From Ornithodoros turicata (taxonomy: Eukaryota; Arthropoda; Arachnida; Ixodida; Argasidae): 64,000 nt of DNA. The translations under genes and the position numbers were made by a program. The stretch spans positions 40,710,685-40,774,684 of the forward strand of contig NC_088208.1 in the NCBI RefSeq assembly GCF_037126465.1. The letters are read 5' to 3'. Of this stretch, positions 34,674-44,729 are shown in pieces. The notes under the pieces are model-generated. The model did no database searches and was not told the DNA's origin. It saw only the letters and a list, made by a program, of their open reading frames with translations. Every line of letters starts with the position of its first letter. Position 1 is the stretch's first letter.

Positions 34674-35217
34674 GTACGAAACTAATGTTCATTGTAATCC
34701 TTTCGGTTGCTATGAAGTCGTCAAAATGTTTTCGTACCGCACGAAAGAAATATCTTCCGCTGCGATGGAACGACGGTTCCATGAAACCGGACGTGCTTAT
34801 GGTCAGAACCAACATCGAGACACATACTCAAAGGCTCAGCTGTGAGTGTTTGTGTTTAGTTCTGTCGGTATACCGGAGTCATGTGCTTGTGTTGGAGGAC
34901 AACTTACAGAAAGTACTAAGACAGACACAGGGACTTCTGACGCCCTCCGTTGGCTTTGTCCGCATGGGTCGCACTCAAACTCAAGATGATTATGTTGAAA
35001 CCATCTTTCTTGCTGCATTGTTCTTCCTTTAATATCCCCATGTTAGGATAGGGCACTTCCCTGTCACGTGCCATTGAGCTTTCCTTTGGCGTCTGCCAGG
35101 CAACCGGCAGGCAGAGCGCTCGACAATAAAACGCTACCAATGGACCCACCTTGCTAGGCGGTCTGCCTGCTGGTGGTGCATGTTACTCGGGGCCGACACT
35201 TGCGTCATAACGTATAC

Positions 35218-35560
35218 TCACACGAGCGACATTCCTCGAAATTCTCCAGCGGAACATTCAGAAAAACCTTTGAATCGAGCAGTACCGCAGTAGCGGAAGA
35301 TGCGCAAAACGTCATACCGTTCCGCGCATTCGTACTTTTCTAACCATGGGGAATATCCTGCGGCTCCGGGAAGAGATGTTCCGTAGCAGACGATAGTGAC
35401 GATGGTGTCGTCTGCTATGTGCGCAGTAATACCACTTCCCATATTCCGGCGTCGTGCGAATGCTCCACGTAAGACGCGGTGGAACTTCCGCCCCGATAGC
35501 AATTTTCTTTTTTTCCTTCCACTAGAATATTCCGCGAGGACGTCGAATAGCGTCTGAGGG
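35218..35560. mobile_element. MITE, family with GAATATTCTAGTGGAAG end
   Basis: The left edge reads CACACGAGCGACATTCCTCG. The right edge, inverted, reads CGACGTCCTCGCGGAATATT, then CTAGTGGAAGG. The interior contains AGCAGACGA...TCGTCTGCTA, an inner inverted repeat also present at 46.18 kb. Non-coding, in the beat intron. Confidence 0.5.
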
Positions 35561-35725
35561 AAGACATCCAGAGAGCACAGCCGGTGCCAGTATTGCAACA
35601 CGGGTCACAGGTTGACCGACGTCCCCTACAGACGCCGCCTTATTCTACACACAAAGCACGGAAAGGGTGAAAAAGTGCCGCGCGACTAAATATCTTATTA
35701 GCGCCACGAAGTAACGACCTTATTA
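35560..35725 (-). repeat. SINE family A fragments
   Basis: CATCCAGAGAGCACAGCCGG (35567) and TTAGCGCCACGAAGTAACGA (35698) are the two ends of a family-A element with the middle replaced or deleted. Confidence 0.35.
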
Positions 35726-35729
35726 GAGG

Positions 35730-36915
35730 GAAGAGCATCATTTTTTATCGTTTATTCGCAGACGACGACGGAGATGTTAAAACCCTGTGTTGCAGTTGCA
35801 CACTAAATGTTGCATCCGCGCATAAATTGCACGCTTCTGCAGCTCACTTTTTTTTTTTTCTTACGTGGCTTTTTCCGTTGTGAAGAAACCACCCATTCGC
35901 GTGTCCGTTAACCATATTCAGTAGTGCTATCCTGGAACGCACTGGAGGCTGACTCTTAAATTCTGGAAAGACGTTTAGCAAGAAAAGGCGAGACTAAGCA
36001 ACGGGTCTCTACTTCTTGAAAATCATAACGGCAATAGGCCAATATATTTATTATCGGATGTTGCTGGGTAGTAAAAAAAAATTTAAACGCATTTGTTCAG
36101 CAAAGGAACGTGTGCAGAGTGCATGGAAAGGGTCTCCCACTCCTAAGACACTGTCAAAATAGCTACATTTATGTCCAACGGTTAGCCGGAAGACGTTGCC
36201 TACACACAAAAAAAATGTTGCCATGTTGCCTACACAAAAAAAAAAAAAAACTGGTCCAGTTCCTAGAAGAACTACACTTAGTTATCCGGATGTGGACTAC
36301 AGAAAACTTCTGGGTTTCAACCTGAATTGTAGAGGTTGAATCAACAATTAGGTCCACCACAGCGTCGAAGCAATTATCTCAAGGATGGCGGTAGACGCTA
36401 AGTCAGCTAGCGCCAGTGGCAGGATCCAATTCACTCCTGCGTTACAGATACAGTATCTCAAATTTTCAGTCACATTGCAGCTATGTTCTTGAACTTTCAG
36501 TTGGAATTCTCGATGATGACGATTTGTGCAACGATACGCTCCGCGCTCATAACTCCGTAGCAATATATTTGGAAAACAGGAGACATACATAGCGGGTACA
36601 TTTTGCATCATACGCATTCTCAATGAGCAGACGAATAGGGAGGAACAAGCCTTCATCACGAGGAAAATTGCTCAAAGAAGGGTCCGGTTATATTGTCATG
36701 AAACTATCACCACCAGAAGAAGAGAGACGTAATATGAAATAGTTGCGCCGCCTAAGACACCTATTGACGCTTGGAAAAACTATGGCGATATTACAGACGA
36801 ACGCGTTTGCCTGGCACTCCAGGTGCACATGGTGAATGTTCTCTTCCTTTATTCGATGATTCGTCCGCATAACGTGGCAGTATTTAAAGTTGAGAACAAG
36901 TTTTCTGTCGTTGTA
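35730..36915. other. Intron sequence, nothing recognised
   Basis: Poly-A runs lie near 36209 and 36237. There is no exon signal before the one at 36917. Confidence 0.3.
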
Positions 36916-36916
36916 G

Positions 36917-37053
36917 CTTATGAAGAGGAAAACGCTCCGAGCATCGGTCCTGCCAGTTCCTACTACAACGTAGGCGACCTACTGGAGCTCAACTGCTCCG
37001 GTCCTGTGAGCACGTATGAAGTGCAACTCGAATGGTTCATCAACGACGACGAG
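36917..37053 (+). CDS. Extra beat-type Ig2 exon (alternative or relic)
   Basis: A polypyrimidine tract and TTGTAG precede a 137-base segment with the same phases (1 in, 0 out) as exon c. It encodes YEEENAPSIGPASSYYNVGD, LLELNCSGPVSTYEVQLEWF and INDDE, with donor GAG|GTACGC. The P.IGP...YY.VGDLLELNCS....L.WFIN pattern is a beat Ig2 first half, clearly diverged from exon c. It lies between exon d and the terminal exon and cannot join the terminal exon directly (phase 0 against phase 1). It needs its own second-half exon. The only candidate I can see is 37121-37297, which lacks the Cys and ends out of phase. It may be an alternative exon with an unseen partner or a decaying exon-pair duplicate. 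Confidence 0.6.
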
Positions 37054-38044
37054 GTACGCATTCAGGACACGTACACTATTACTTCTTTAGCCAACAATTA
37101 TCCCGCGACAATTTCATTAGCCGTCAACAACATTATCGCCTCCTATCGATTGCCCAGATAACAGTATACGCCTCGAATCGTGTTCAAACACTACATCGAC
37201 AGGCCCCTTCCTTAGAGCCTTGCTGAGTGGAATCGACTTTCGTACTCTCACTTTGAAAACCAGCGGAGACTATTCTCGACCGAGCTTAAATTCGGAGTAA
37301 AACTAAGTTAATCCTTGAGCGGGTTGGCAGGCTACGTTATTCGTTTAAAAGCGGCAAAGTTCCCCGCGCAGGGTGTCAAGGGCAAAGTGCTCAGACACGA
37401 ACTAAGATGTTTTGTTTCACTTTCAATATTTCATTATTTGTTTTTCCCTTTCTTATGGTAGAGACTTCCAGAAGCACCTTGTATTCGTTACCTATAATCT
37501 CCCTTATTATGATCAAAAATGAAGGTATCTGTTCCGAACACAGGTTCACTGATGCGTTTTTCTCCCGATCCCAAATCATTTTGGCCTCTTGAATTCTTAA
37601 ATTTGCCTGTTTCTTGAAATCTGAATCGAATGCTCGAGGTATTTCCGCAAAATAAACGAAAGAAAGCAGCTATGGAAGAAACGAAGGAAGATTCCTGAAT
37701 CGTAAAAGAAAACGCGTTTTTCACCCGAACGTTGCGGCCGTAAAACAACGCCCTCCAAGTGCAAGACAAAGCTTTCCCAATACAAAAGGGACCCAATGGG
37801 GTCATGATACTACAACCCCTCCTGAATTCTGCCTCGTGTATCTTGGTCGCCTTGCCGTTCACTCAATTGCTATGATAGGCGAGGGATTATGTACAAATCA
37901 CGTTTGTCACTTTTGTGAGAGACAGTGTTTCGGCAACGTTGGCCCGTAATATATGTTAATATGTGCTTCTTGTACGGCCATCTTGGACTTGACTCACCCT
38001 GTACATGCTCTGCTAGTTTAAGCGTTTATAGGAAAATGTCCTAG

Positions 38045-38155
38045 TTATGAACATGTGGGTGTTAACGATACCGGTAGCATCGCGGACCAGAAATCGGAGG
38101 ATATGGGTTCGTGTCCCATTGCTGGTGGCAGCTAACATTCTTTGATCCAGTGGGG
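38045..38155 (+). repeat. tRNA-derived SINE, family C (Ruka-like)
   Basis: The head reads GTAGCATCGCGGACCAGAAA and TCGGAGGATATGGG, then the B-box-like GGGTTCGTGTCCCA at about 38105. It is the same type as the copy at 3.57 kb. Confidence 0.55.
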
Positions 38156-38424
38156 CGTTTTGACTCGCGTTAAATGAAGACGTCAATCTTCTTTTTGTTT
38201 CAAGGCACCGGCGTCGTCTGTTCGCCATTACCCAATCCAGCGTGGTGGTGAGGTTGTCTTGGGTCTTCAGCTCCCAGTCCTTCCCAAGCACTTCCGCAAC
38301 AACGAGTTACGAGTCCGATGCACGGCCACCTTTTCTAGGTTACTGACCATGAGCTCCGAAGAGACCATACTGGTCGCCTCTAGGCGAAGCTCGGGATTCC
38401 ACATTGACGGTATGGCACCCCGGG

Positions 38425-38515
38425 TGTAAAGTTCTTTTCGTAGAACAGTGTGTCTAAGCGACTTGCAGCATGCCACGATATTGCCGGTGTCCTAGGCCGG
38501 ATTGAAGCTCACGAA
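38425..38515 (-). repeat. SINE family D fragment
   Basis: It shows AAAGTTCTTTTCGTAGAACA, GTGTGTCTAAGCGACTTGCA and TGTCCTAGGCCGG, a truncated family-D body. Confidence 0.4.
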
Positions 38516-38524
38516 AAGATGTGC

Positions 38525-38905
38525 AGCTTTAAATTTTGCCACCAGAGGTGTGGAACATCCGTTCGTTGATGGCTGCGCAAAGGTCATGTACAACACCACC
38601 GTCTGTGCTGTTGTATGAGGTGTCCCCTGGGCTTTCCAGTGGACTTTCCATACGCATATCGGAACACTTCCCTTTGAAGTCGGCTCAAGACGCACGCACA
38701 AAGAAGGCTCAAAGAGCAGGCTAGCTGGTGCTACATGATCAAGAGAAACCCCGAGACTGAGGGGGAAAACGACACGACAGATTATCAAACGCGGAGAAGA
38801 TTTATATACTTGACCAAGATTTTTTAATGCCAGAAACGTTAAACGTGCGGGAAGAGGTGAGACAGGGGGGAGGCTCATAGTCATATTTGCTTCGCGCTGC
38901 TAACG
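38525..38905 (+). repeat. SINE family A, interrupted
   Basis: CCACCGTCTGTGCTGTTGTA, GGGCTTTCCAGTGGACTTTC and TGAAGTCGGCTCAAGACGCA form the body, and TTTGCTTCGCGCTGCTAACG at about 38886 the end. About 170 bp of unrelated sequence separates them. Confidence 0.45.
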
Positions 38906-39050
38906 CAAGAAGAAGAAGAAAAAAAAAGGAAAACTGCCACCTAAACCTAGCAGGCAGCACAGCTCTTATTTTCTACGATATCTCGTCAGTCTATGGAGTT
39001 TCTATCCGCTAGTTTCTTAGTGCATCGTGAAAAGTGTTTTTACTTTGCAG

Positions 39051-39109
39051 GAGGCAGCAGAAGCGGAGTCTCGTGGCTGTGGACGCTAAGCTTGCTGGTC
39101 TTCCTGTAG
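39051..39109 (+). CDS. Beaten-path family protein, terminal exon (exon e)
   Basis: After TTTACTTTGCAG the exon completes the split codon from exon d as Arg and encodes GSRSGVSWLWTLSLLVFL followed by TAG. A short polar stretch with small residues, then a hydrophobic C-terminus with no cytoplasmic tail, looks like a GPI-attachment signal, as seen in several beat proteins. Phase and position make it the natural last exon of the gene. Confidence 0.75.
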
Positions 39110-39234
39110 AAGACGAAGGAAAGCAATACGTCTTATGCAATCATGGCCACTGAGGAATATCTACGCAGCAATACCCCCAGTGTCATTGCTGTCCGTCTTT
39201 TTGTCAGATCCGACAAGTGCCTCAAGCCTCCTCA

Positions 39235-39240
39235 AATAAA
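39235..39240 (+). terminator. Polyadenylation signal of the beat gene
   Basis: AATAAA lies 126 bases past the stop codon of exon e on the coding strand. Confidence 0.55.
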
Positions 39241-39244
39241 TCGA

Positions 39245-39830
39245 GTCTATTTTTAATCAACCCTCGTCGTACGCAGATATATTTTTGTACATTCATCGAT
39301 GAGACGCCAGGTAAGCTATTCCCAGGCTCGCGGTAGTCTTTCTAAACGCGGAGTACGCTTTACTATGCAGTGGACTGACGGACCCAGCGAGACTAAATAG
39401 ACTAGAGACTATAGAGACTATTTTGCTCTGTAGTGTACTGCGCAATCAAATTTACAAAAAATGCGGGGAATGCAGATGACGACACGATTCTAGCGTGACG
39501 TAGGGACGTCCCCGTGCCTTTCTTCTTTGTTGTTCCCTTCTCAGCTCACGCGCCGGTTATACCTGCTTTATCTGTGCCACTCTACGTCACGGGTCACGTG
39601 CCAAGGGGGCCGCGTTACGTCAAGACGTTCCCCTGGTTCTCTGGTAAGCTCTTTTCACGAGTGGATGATTCCTTAAAAGTGTGCGGAACAGAGGCCTCGC
39701 TCTGTCGGTCAGCTACACTCGTCGTTCTTTCGGAGGAGCTCATTTTATTCGTTGCAGAACACGCCGGGTTACCTCAGTGCCCCTTTAACGACTCATGCCC
39801 ATACTGAACACGCATTGACAATTTTAATTC
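39245..39830. other. Downstream of beat, nothing recognised
   Basis: An ORF at 39514-39807 lacks domain similarity. A GGTAAGCT donor-like site lies at 39643 without a convincing exon. Confidence 0.3.
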
Positions 39831-39834
39831 CGGT

Positions 39835-39960
39835 TTTAACGGAAGACGACGCGACCGAGCAACTTGTACCACACGATCAAGTTGCTGGATTTCTCGGCCG
39901 TACTCAAACCTGATACCAAAGTGTCAGTGAGCGGGCGCTTTACCAACTGATCCCCAAATT
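39835..39960 (-). repeat. tRNA-derived SINE, family D
   Basis: It carries ACGGAAGACGACGCGACCGA, AACTTGTACCACACGATCAA and GTTGCTGGATTTCTCGGCCG, then a degraded B box and GCGCTTTACCAACTGATC, the tRNA-like head on the - strand. Confidence 0.55.
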
Positions 39961-39964
39961 ACCT

Positions 39965-41210
39965 ACATTTCATTGCGTATTTTATTGCAACCAAAAATTT
40001 GCGGTTATGCGCAAAGGAAAAAAAGGGACATCAAAAGAGAAAGCTTGTAACACGTTTCCGTTGTCCGATTCTTGGGACGTCGTTTTTGTGTGAGCATTGC
40101 AGGCAAAGCACGCTTTACAGGATCTTTCCTACCGCATGTGCTGCGTTGACATGTCCACCGTAAATATCTATTATAGACGGCATGTATGGTAGATTAACTA
40201 ACTAATGAAGGATACATATCGATTTTTTACATTCTTCTTTACGCTATTTTTGCTCAGTCAATCCAACTATTGAATCCCAATTTCCGCAAGAGGCAATTTT
40301 TATATGATTCCCCTCAAACTGACTGTGCCAAAGAAACACTGACATGGTTGTTGTTGTTTTGTCTAGGACGGCATTTTAAATTTCATTCCGCTTGGCTCGC
40401 AAAAACTACGGGTAGAAATTCCCAGCGTCGCTGGCGCCTTCTCTCCACGAGAGGCAGTAACTCCACTTGCGCTGACGACCTTCGCCGGGAGGTGTCGTGG
40501 CTCCCGCGAACTTCATGGGAAAGCAATGTATCGATCATTCCAAAACACGAGGTAGACGACTCCAGCAAGCGGTTACGACAAGGTAACATCCAAAAGGGTC
40601 GCCGATGTGTCATCAGTAGAAAAGGACGCGCTCGCAATGAGGCTTCTATTCCATTCAACAACGTTCAACGTGAGGCAACAGGATGGTCGTCTTCTATATG
40701 CATACATAAATATGCGTGGCTAAGTGGGCACAGTATCTGCTCGTTGGTGGCAGTTCCAAGGTCACGATGAACAGTTGGTATTCTTAGTTGTTTGATGAGT
40801 TGCTTCGCGTGTTCAATAAATTTACCCATAACACTAGGAAGATGATTTTGGCACCGAATGCTCTTACTTCAATGTGCGCACGCACAAAAGTGCAGCTATT
40901 GAAGGGTGGAAAATTTCGATGCCGCAACATTTCTTGCGAGACTTTGATTTTGCGAATATTTCTAAGGGTGCATCGGCAAAACGATTTTAGCCTCTGTGTT
41001 CCTGACATAGTGAACGAGACCTTCCTGTATGTCAGCTCGGGTCTTTCAACCTCTGGCGCGCGTTTATTGCTTCGGTGACCGAGGAAATAAATGCCGGGAT
41101 TCTCTCGTGCCTAATCCCCTGAGGATTCACCTGGCAATATGAATAGGAGCCATTTTCTAACGAAGGGGTCGGGCTATTGACAAGCGAGGCAAAGCGTGGG
41201 ACCGGCCTAT
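39965..41210. other. No gene confirmed
   Basis: A 166-codon ORF at 40270-40770 on the + strand is the longest here, but it has no domain I recognise, a biased Ser/Arg composition and no splice or promoter context. I do not call it a gene. Confidence 0.3.
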
Positions 41211-41217
41211 TCTACAG

Positions 41218-41420
41218 GAACAACAACAACAACAACTTTATTGCGAGATGATGAATGGGGAGTTTCGTCGCCTGTATACAGGAGGACACATGGCAGGTGG
41301 GCGAATTCCCAAAAGACAGAAAAAAAAAGGGGGGGGGAGTTCCAGTGAGCTGAAAATCTGGACACGGCGGGGAAGTGTGCCGGATACGGCTTGACGAGGA
41401 ATGGAAGTATTTCGAGCAGT
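41218..41420 (-). mobile_element. LINE 3'-end fragment with (TTG)n tail
   Basis: On the - strand the end reads CGACGAAACTCCCCATTCAT, CATCTCGCAATAAAGTTGTT, then (GTT)n. It is the same family as 6.16 and 20.37 kb. Confidence 0.5.
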
Positions 41421-41599
41421 GGGAAGCAATTACCGAAAAAAGTATTTTAAATACTTTAAAAATACTCGTCGCAAAAAGTATTGAGTAGTGCTCCGAAATA
41501 CCGGAAAAAGTATTCGAAATACGGCATTTTGAGTGCGTACACAAGATGCGTAAAAGTCTGTTCACGTAATTGGACTCCCGCTAGGAACTTGGTCTCATG

Positions 41600-41745
41600 C
41601 AGAAGACTCGGAGGTGGTGAGTTCGAACCGTACCACAGAGGGTACCCTGTCGGAGGTTTTTCCTGGGTTTTGCGGTAAATTTTCCTGGCGGATGTTGGTA
41701 CGTCAGTTCCCTTAGAAGTCGGCCCATAATGCTTGGTAAGGCAAC
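41600..41745 (+). repeat. SINE family A fragment
   Basis: GGTGAGTTCGAACCGTACCA (B box, about 41614) begins the body. GTCGGAGGTTTTTCCTGGGT and GAAGTCGGCCCATAATGCTT follow, in forward orientation. Confidence 0.55.
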
Positions 41746-42503
41746 TTTCGCTTGTATGTTATAAATTTCACGAAAAATATACAACGGTGAACGGCGAAGT
41801 ACAATATCGGGCTCTTCTTACGCATCTCGTGTTTCACATGTTTGCAATTATCACGAATGAAATATAGGAAATACTCTCACAATATATATGCTACTAAGGG
41901 CAATAACCGCAATAATCCCCCTTTCTGACGGATCAGCTTTTATCCGAGCGCCTCGTCGGAAACTGCGTCTGACTGACTGCGGAACTGCTTCATCCTCCCG
42001 CTAGGCGGCCACCTCCTCACCTGTGGCGGTGGAATATTCCCCGATGCCACGTAAGTAGACGGGTTTCTTTCCCATCAAACGTTATCTATTATTGGAGAGA
42101 AACCGTCCAGCCCATTCTAGAACGCGTCCCGGACAGACACGTTCAATTGTTCCCAAGAGTTCGCAATCGGTCAGCCATTGTGCAATGACAAGCGACGTAT
42201 ATTCAAAACGCCGATCGAGAATATTGCATCACCTAGGGTAGCCAGGCTGTTCGAAATCGATCAATCGCCAATAACGAGATTAACGAAGGCTGTCGTTTCC
42301 TGTCTGTGTCGTCTTTAGAAATGAAAAGAGGCGAATGTTATAAACGACGGTCATTGGCACAGCATCGATCAGGTCTCCATCAGAAAGGCGGTCCAATGTT
42401 TCTCGCTTCAGTCGCGGCTTTCCGGACTAAAGTACCGGTAAAGATAAGCCGCCAGTGATATCGATCTGTGTGTATACATCACCAGTGGAGTGCTGAACGG
42501 GAG

Positions 42504-42697
42504 ATGAGCGAAGGGCCTCCATCAGCGGGGCCCTCGGAGCGGAGAACCCCCGTGATCCGACTTCATGGGGCCCCGACACTCGGTTCGCCCAAGAAACAAC
42601 ACGGACAGCGAAGGGCATCGGAAATGTACTTCCGGGAACCAGAGTACTTGGCGCCTCCGAGGTCTACTGTTTCAACGCCACCGCCGGGACGAAAGAG
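42504..42697 (+). CDS. Unidentified Ser/Pro-rich protein, exon 1
   Basis: From ATG the exon reads MSEGPPSAGPSERRTPVIRL, HGAPTLGSPKKQHGQRRASE and MYFREPEYLAPPRSTVSTPP, then PGRK, ending in phase 2 at AAAGAG before GTACGT. A CATCACCAG acceptor at about 42476 would also allow it to be an internal exon, so the start is uncertain. Composition is low-complexity with basic RRAS-type and SP/TP motifs, as in phosphorylated scaffold or cytoplasmic regulatory segments. I do not recognise the protein. Support comes from the perfect phase chain with the next two exons. Confidence 0.6.
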
Positions 42698-43135
42698 GTA
42701 CGTGAATATTCATATTACTGGGGAAGCAACACGACTTTTCCACCTCACCTAGGCCTACACTTTGTTTGAACGACGCCAGCTGTACATTCTGTCACGTTCA
42801 CTTCATTATCGTAGTTATAGCTCTGCATCGGGATTAAAGGCGCAGTCACAATATCAAGCGCCCCTCTTGTCCGAGACCCATCCGTAGCGAAAAAAATGCA
42901 ATCGTGCGCCTTCCACCGTCATCGTATATTTTCGTTATATTGTGACGTAACCACTCGTGATGTGTGCTGTAGGAAGGACGCGCGCGTCAACATCAAACGG
43001 CCGCTCGTATTCCTTGCGTCCAAACGTTGTGTCCAACAATTCGACTAGAGCAAAATACGAAACAGATTTAGAGAGTATACCCAGGCCGATGATGTTACAC
43101 TTATAAGAAAACAACTAAGTGGGTCGATTGGTACA

Positions 43136-43228
43136 TATTCATTTGGATGCGACAACGGTCCGAATGTTGCGACGTGTGTCTATGCGTGTTAGTCCGTGTC
43201 CAAACCGTTGTCGCCTCTAAATGAATGG
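43136..43228. repeat. Hairpin of about 23-bp arms
   Basis: ATTCATTTGGATGCGACAAC is inverted as GTTGTCGCCTCTAAATGAAT about 50 bp later with two mismatches. It looks like a foldback repeat end. Confidence 0.6.
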
Positions 43229-43332
43229 CTACTACACTTAAGTACTATATAGTATGAAGCGACGTCGCAAAAATGCCTCGCCTTAAAAGGACAGACCTGT
43301 TGATTAGTGGACAGTCTTTTTTTTAATTCTCT

Positions 43333-43612
43333 GTCAGCGCCGCGAAGCAACTGCGGGTATGAGCGGCGTACAGACGTGGACCGGTGGGGGGGGGGGGGGG
43401 TTAGTTTGCGTCCATGGGACGACTTCTGGGGGAACTGCACCGACATTCGTCTGTAACGTCTGCCGGAAAACCCGGGGCAAACCTCTGACAGCACAGTCGG
43501 TGCAGGGATTCCAACCCGCGTCACCCCCCAGTCATGGCGCCTACGGCACGCGAGCTGATTGGACAGTCTAGTGCTCTAACCATTACACTACGCTGGCAGG
43601 ACTTCCCAACAA
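43333..43612 (-). repeat. tRNA-derived SINE, family A
   Basis: It begins CAGCGCCGCGAAGCAACTGC. The head on the - strand reads GTAGTGTAATGGTTAGAGCA (A box), followed by GGGTTGGAATCCC (B box, about 43505-43517). It contains a poly-G run at 43384-43400. It lies inside the intron between exons 1 and 2 of the unidentified gene. Confidence 0.75.
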
Positions 43613-43670
43613 TACACCGGATCTGTGACTTTTATGAAGGGATAGCAGATGTAGAATACGTGGTTTGCAG

Positions 43671-43817
43671 GTCCGCGTCGCTGCCGCACGTAAGAAGCCC
43701 ATCACCAGTGCCACCGCCATTATCCAGAAGAGGAGCTCGCGAGGAAGATATTCCGAAGGAAGAAAGTACAATGAGCAAGTTACAGGAGGAGGAGGGAGAA
43801 CAACGCACTGACCGAAG
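43671..43817 (+). CDS. Unidentified Ser/Pro-rich protein, exon 2
   Basis: Acceptor GTGGTTTGCAG, phase 2 in and phase 2 out (donor GTAAAT). It encodes SASLPHVRSPSPVPPPLSRR, GAREEDIPKEESTMSKLQEE and EGEQRTDR. A Pro-rich segment that could bind SH3 domains is followed by a charged, Glu-rich helix-like segment. The joined codon with exon 1 gives Arg. Confidence 0.65.
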
Positions 43818-44025
43818 GTAAATTCGCAATGGAAACTTGGAGAGTACCAAAGAAGAGAGACGTAGCCTTTTGCATCTGCCCGTAATATATGTGACATGCG
43901 GCAGATAACATTCATGCGACAAACTGTACCGTAGAAAAAAAAATTCCCATAGGCCACGGAGTCCCCGTGACACAAAGCCGGCAAAAACGTGAAATGAATT
44001 ATGATTTTCTTCCTGTCGTTGTCAG

Positions 44026-44286
44026 GACGCGTTGCAGGCGCGGACGACCATCGCTCGACCTGTCTTCCTGTAGCGGTCACATCACCCTGGGAAGTCACTT
44101 GGGTGAGGAGACATTCTCATCCTCTCCTCAAGTATTTTTTCCCACTTTTCCCACGTATAACGCAGACTCTGAGATCGCCCGTCGTCGACACTCAGTGGCG
44201 GGAAAAGTTGCACCACGAGACTCTTGGCTTCAAGAAGAAACATCCAGTGAGGAAGATCTCGCCAATGCGGTCGACAAGCTCAACCT
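44026..44286 (+). CDS. Unidentified Ser/Pro-rich protein, exon 3
   Basis: A pyrimidine-rich acceptor (TCTTCCTGTCGTTGTCAG) starts the exon in phase 2; an alternative acceptor 13 bases downstream at GTTGCAG does not fit the frame as well. It encodes TRCRRGRPSLDLSSCSGHIT, LGSHLGEETFSSSPQVFFPT, then IARRRHSVAGKVAPRDSWLQ and EETSSEEDLANAVDKLN. It ends in phase 2 with a consensus donor CT|GTAAGT. The RRRHS and SSEED stretches look like phosphorylation sites. A weak candidate for the next exon starts after CTTTTGCAG at 45079 and would end within 10 codons. Confidence 0.65.
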
Positions 44287-44499
44287 GTAAGTTCCTCGCT
44301 TGCATTCGCGTAAGTGCAATATCATACACGGGTTCATTCAAACTCTTCAACGATCGTTGAAACAAACTGTCATTGAACAGCGCCATCAAGCCTGTAACGT
44401 GTCAACTTCTCAAAGGGCAACGACAGGTTGTACACGCTGCTCTATGATCATAGAAAACACGTGTGACAGCCTGGGTATAGCAACACTTTCATAATGACT

Positions 44500-44725
44500 G
44501 TTTCACGGCGATAGGCCCTTTGTAACTTGGCGAAAATATAATGATGATTCAAGTCCTACAGTGTCCAGAAAAGTAGGCATGGCGTTTGTTTGACCATGGA
44601 CAAAGCAATTTCGTCCTCATGAGAGGACAAAAGTCTACCTGAGTTAAAGACACTGTAAAGATGATCCTGCGGGCAATTGCGCAGGTTGTGTTCCAGATTT
44701 TCCGATAGTGACGACAGCTTGGAGA
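44500..44725. repeat. Fragment related to the 20.4-kb LINE 3' region
   Basis: CAGTGTCCAGAAAAGTAGGC and GGACAAAGCAATTT echo ATGGTGTCCAAAAATGTC and GGACAAAGCAATTT at 20.49-20.56 kb. Confidence 0.35.
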
Positions 44726-44729
44726 GCAG

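Noticed and set aside
40270..40770. 166-codon ORF on the + strand
   Set aside because: No domain, no splice context and no codon-like pattern; length alone is within chance for 64 kb.
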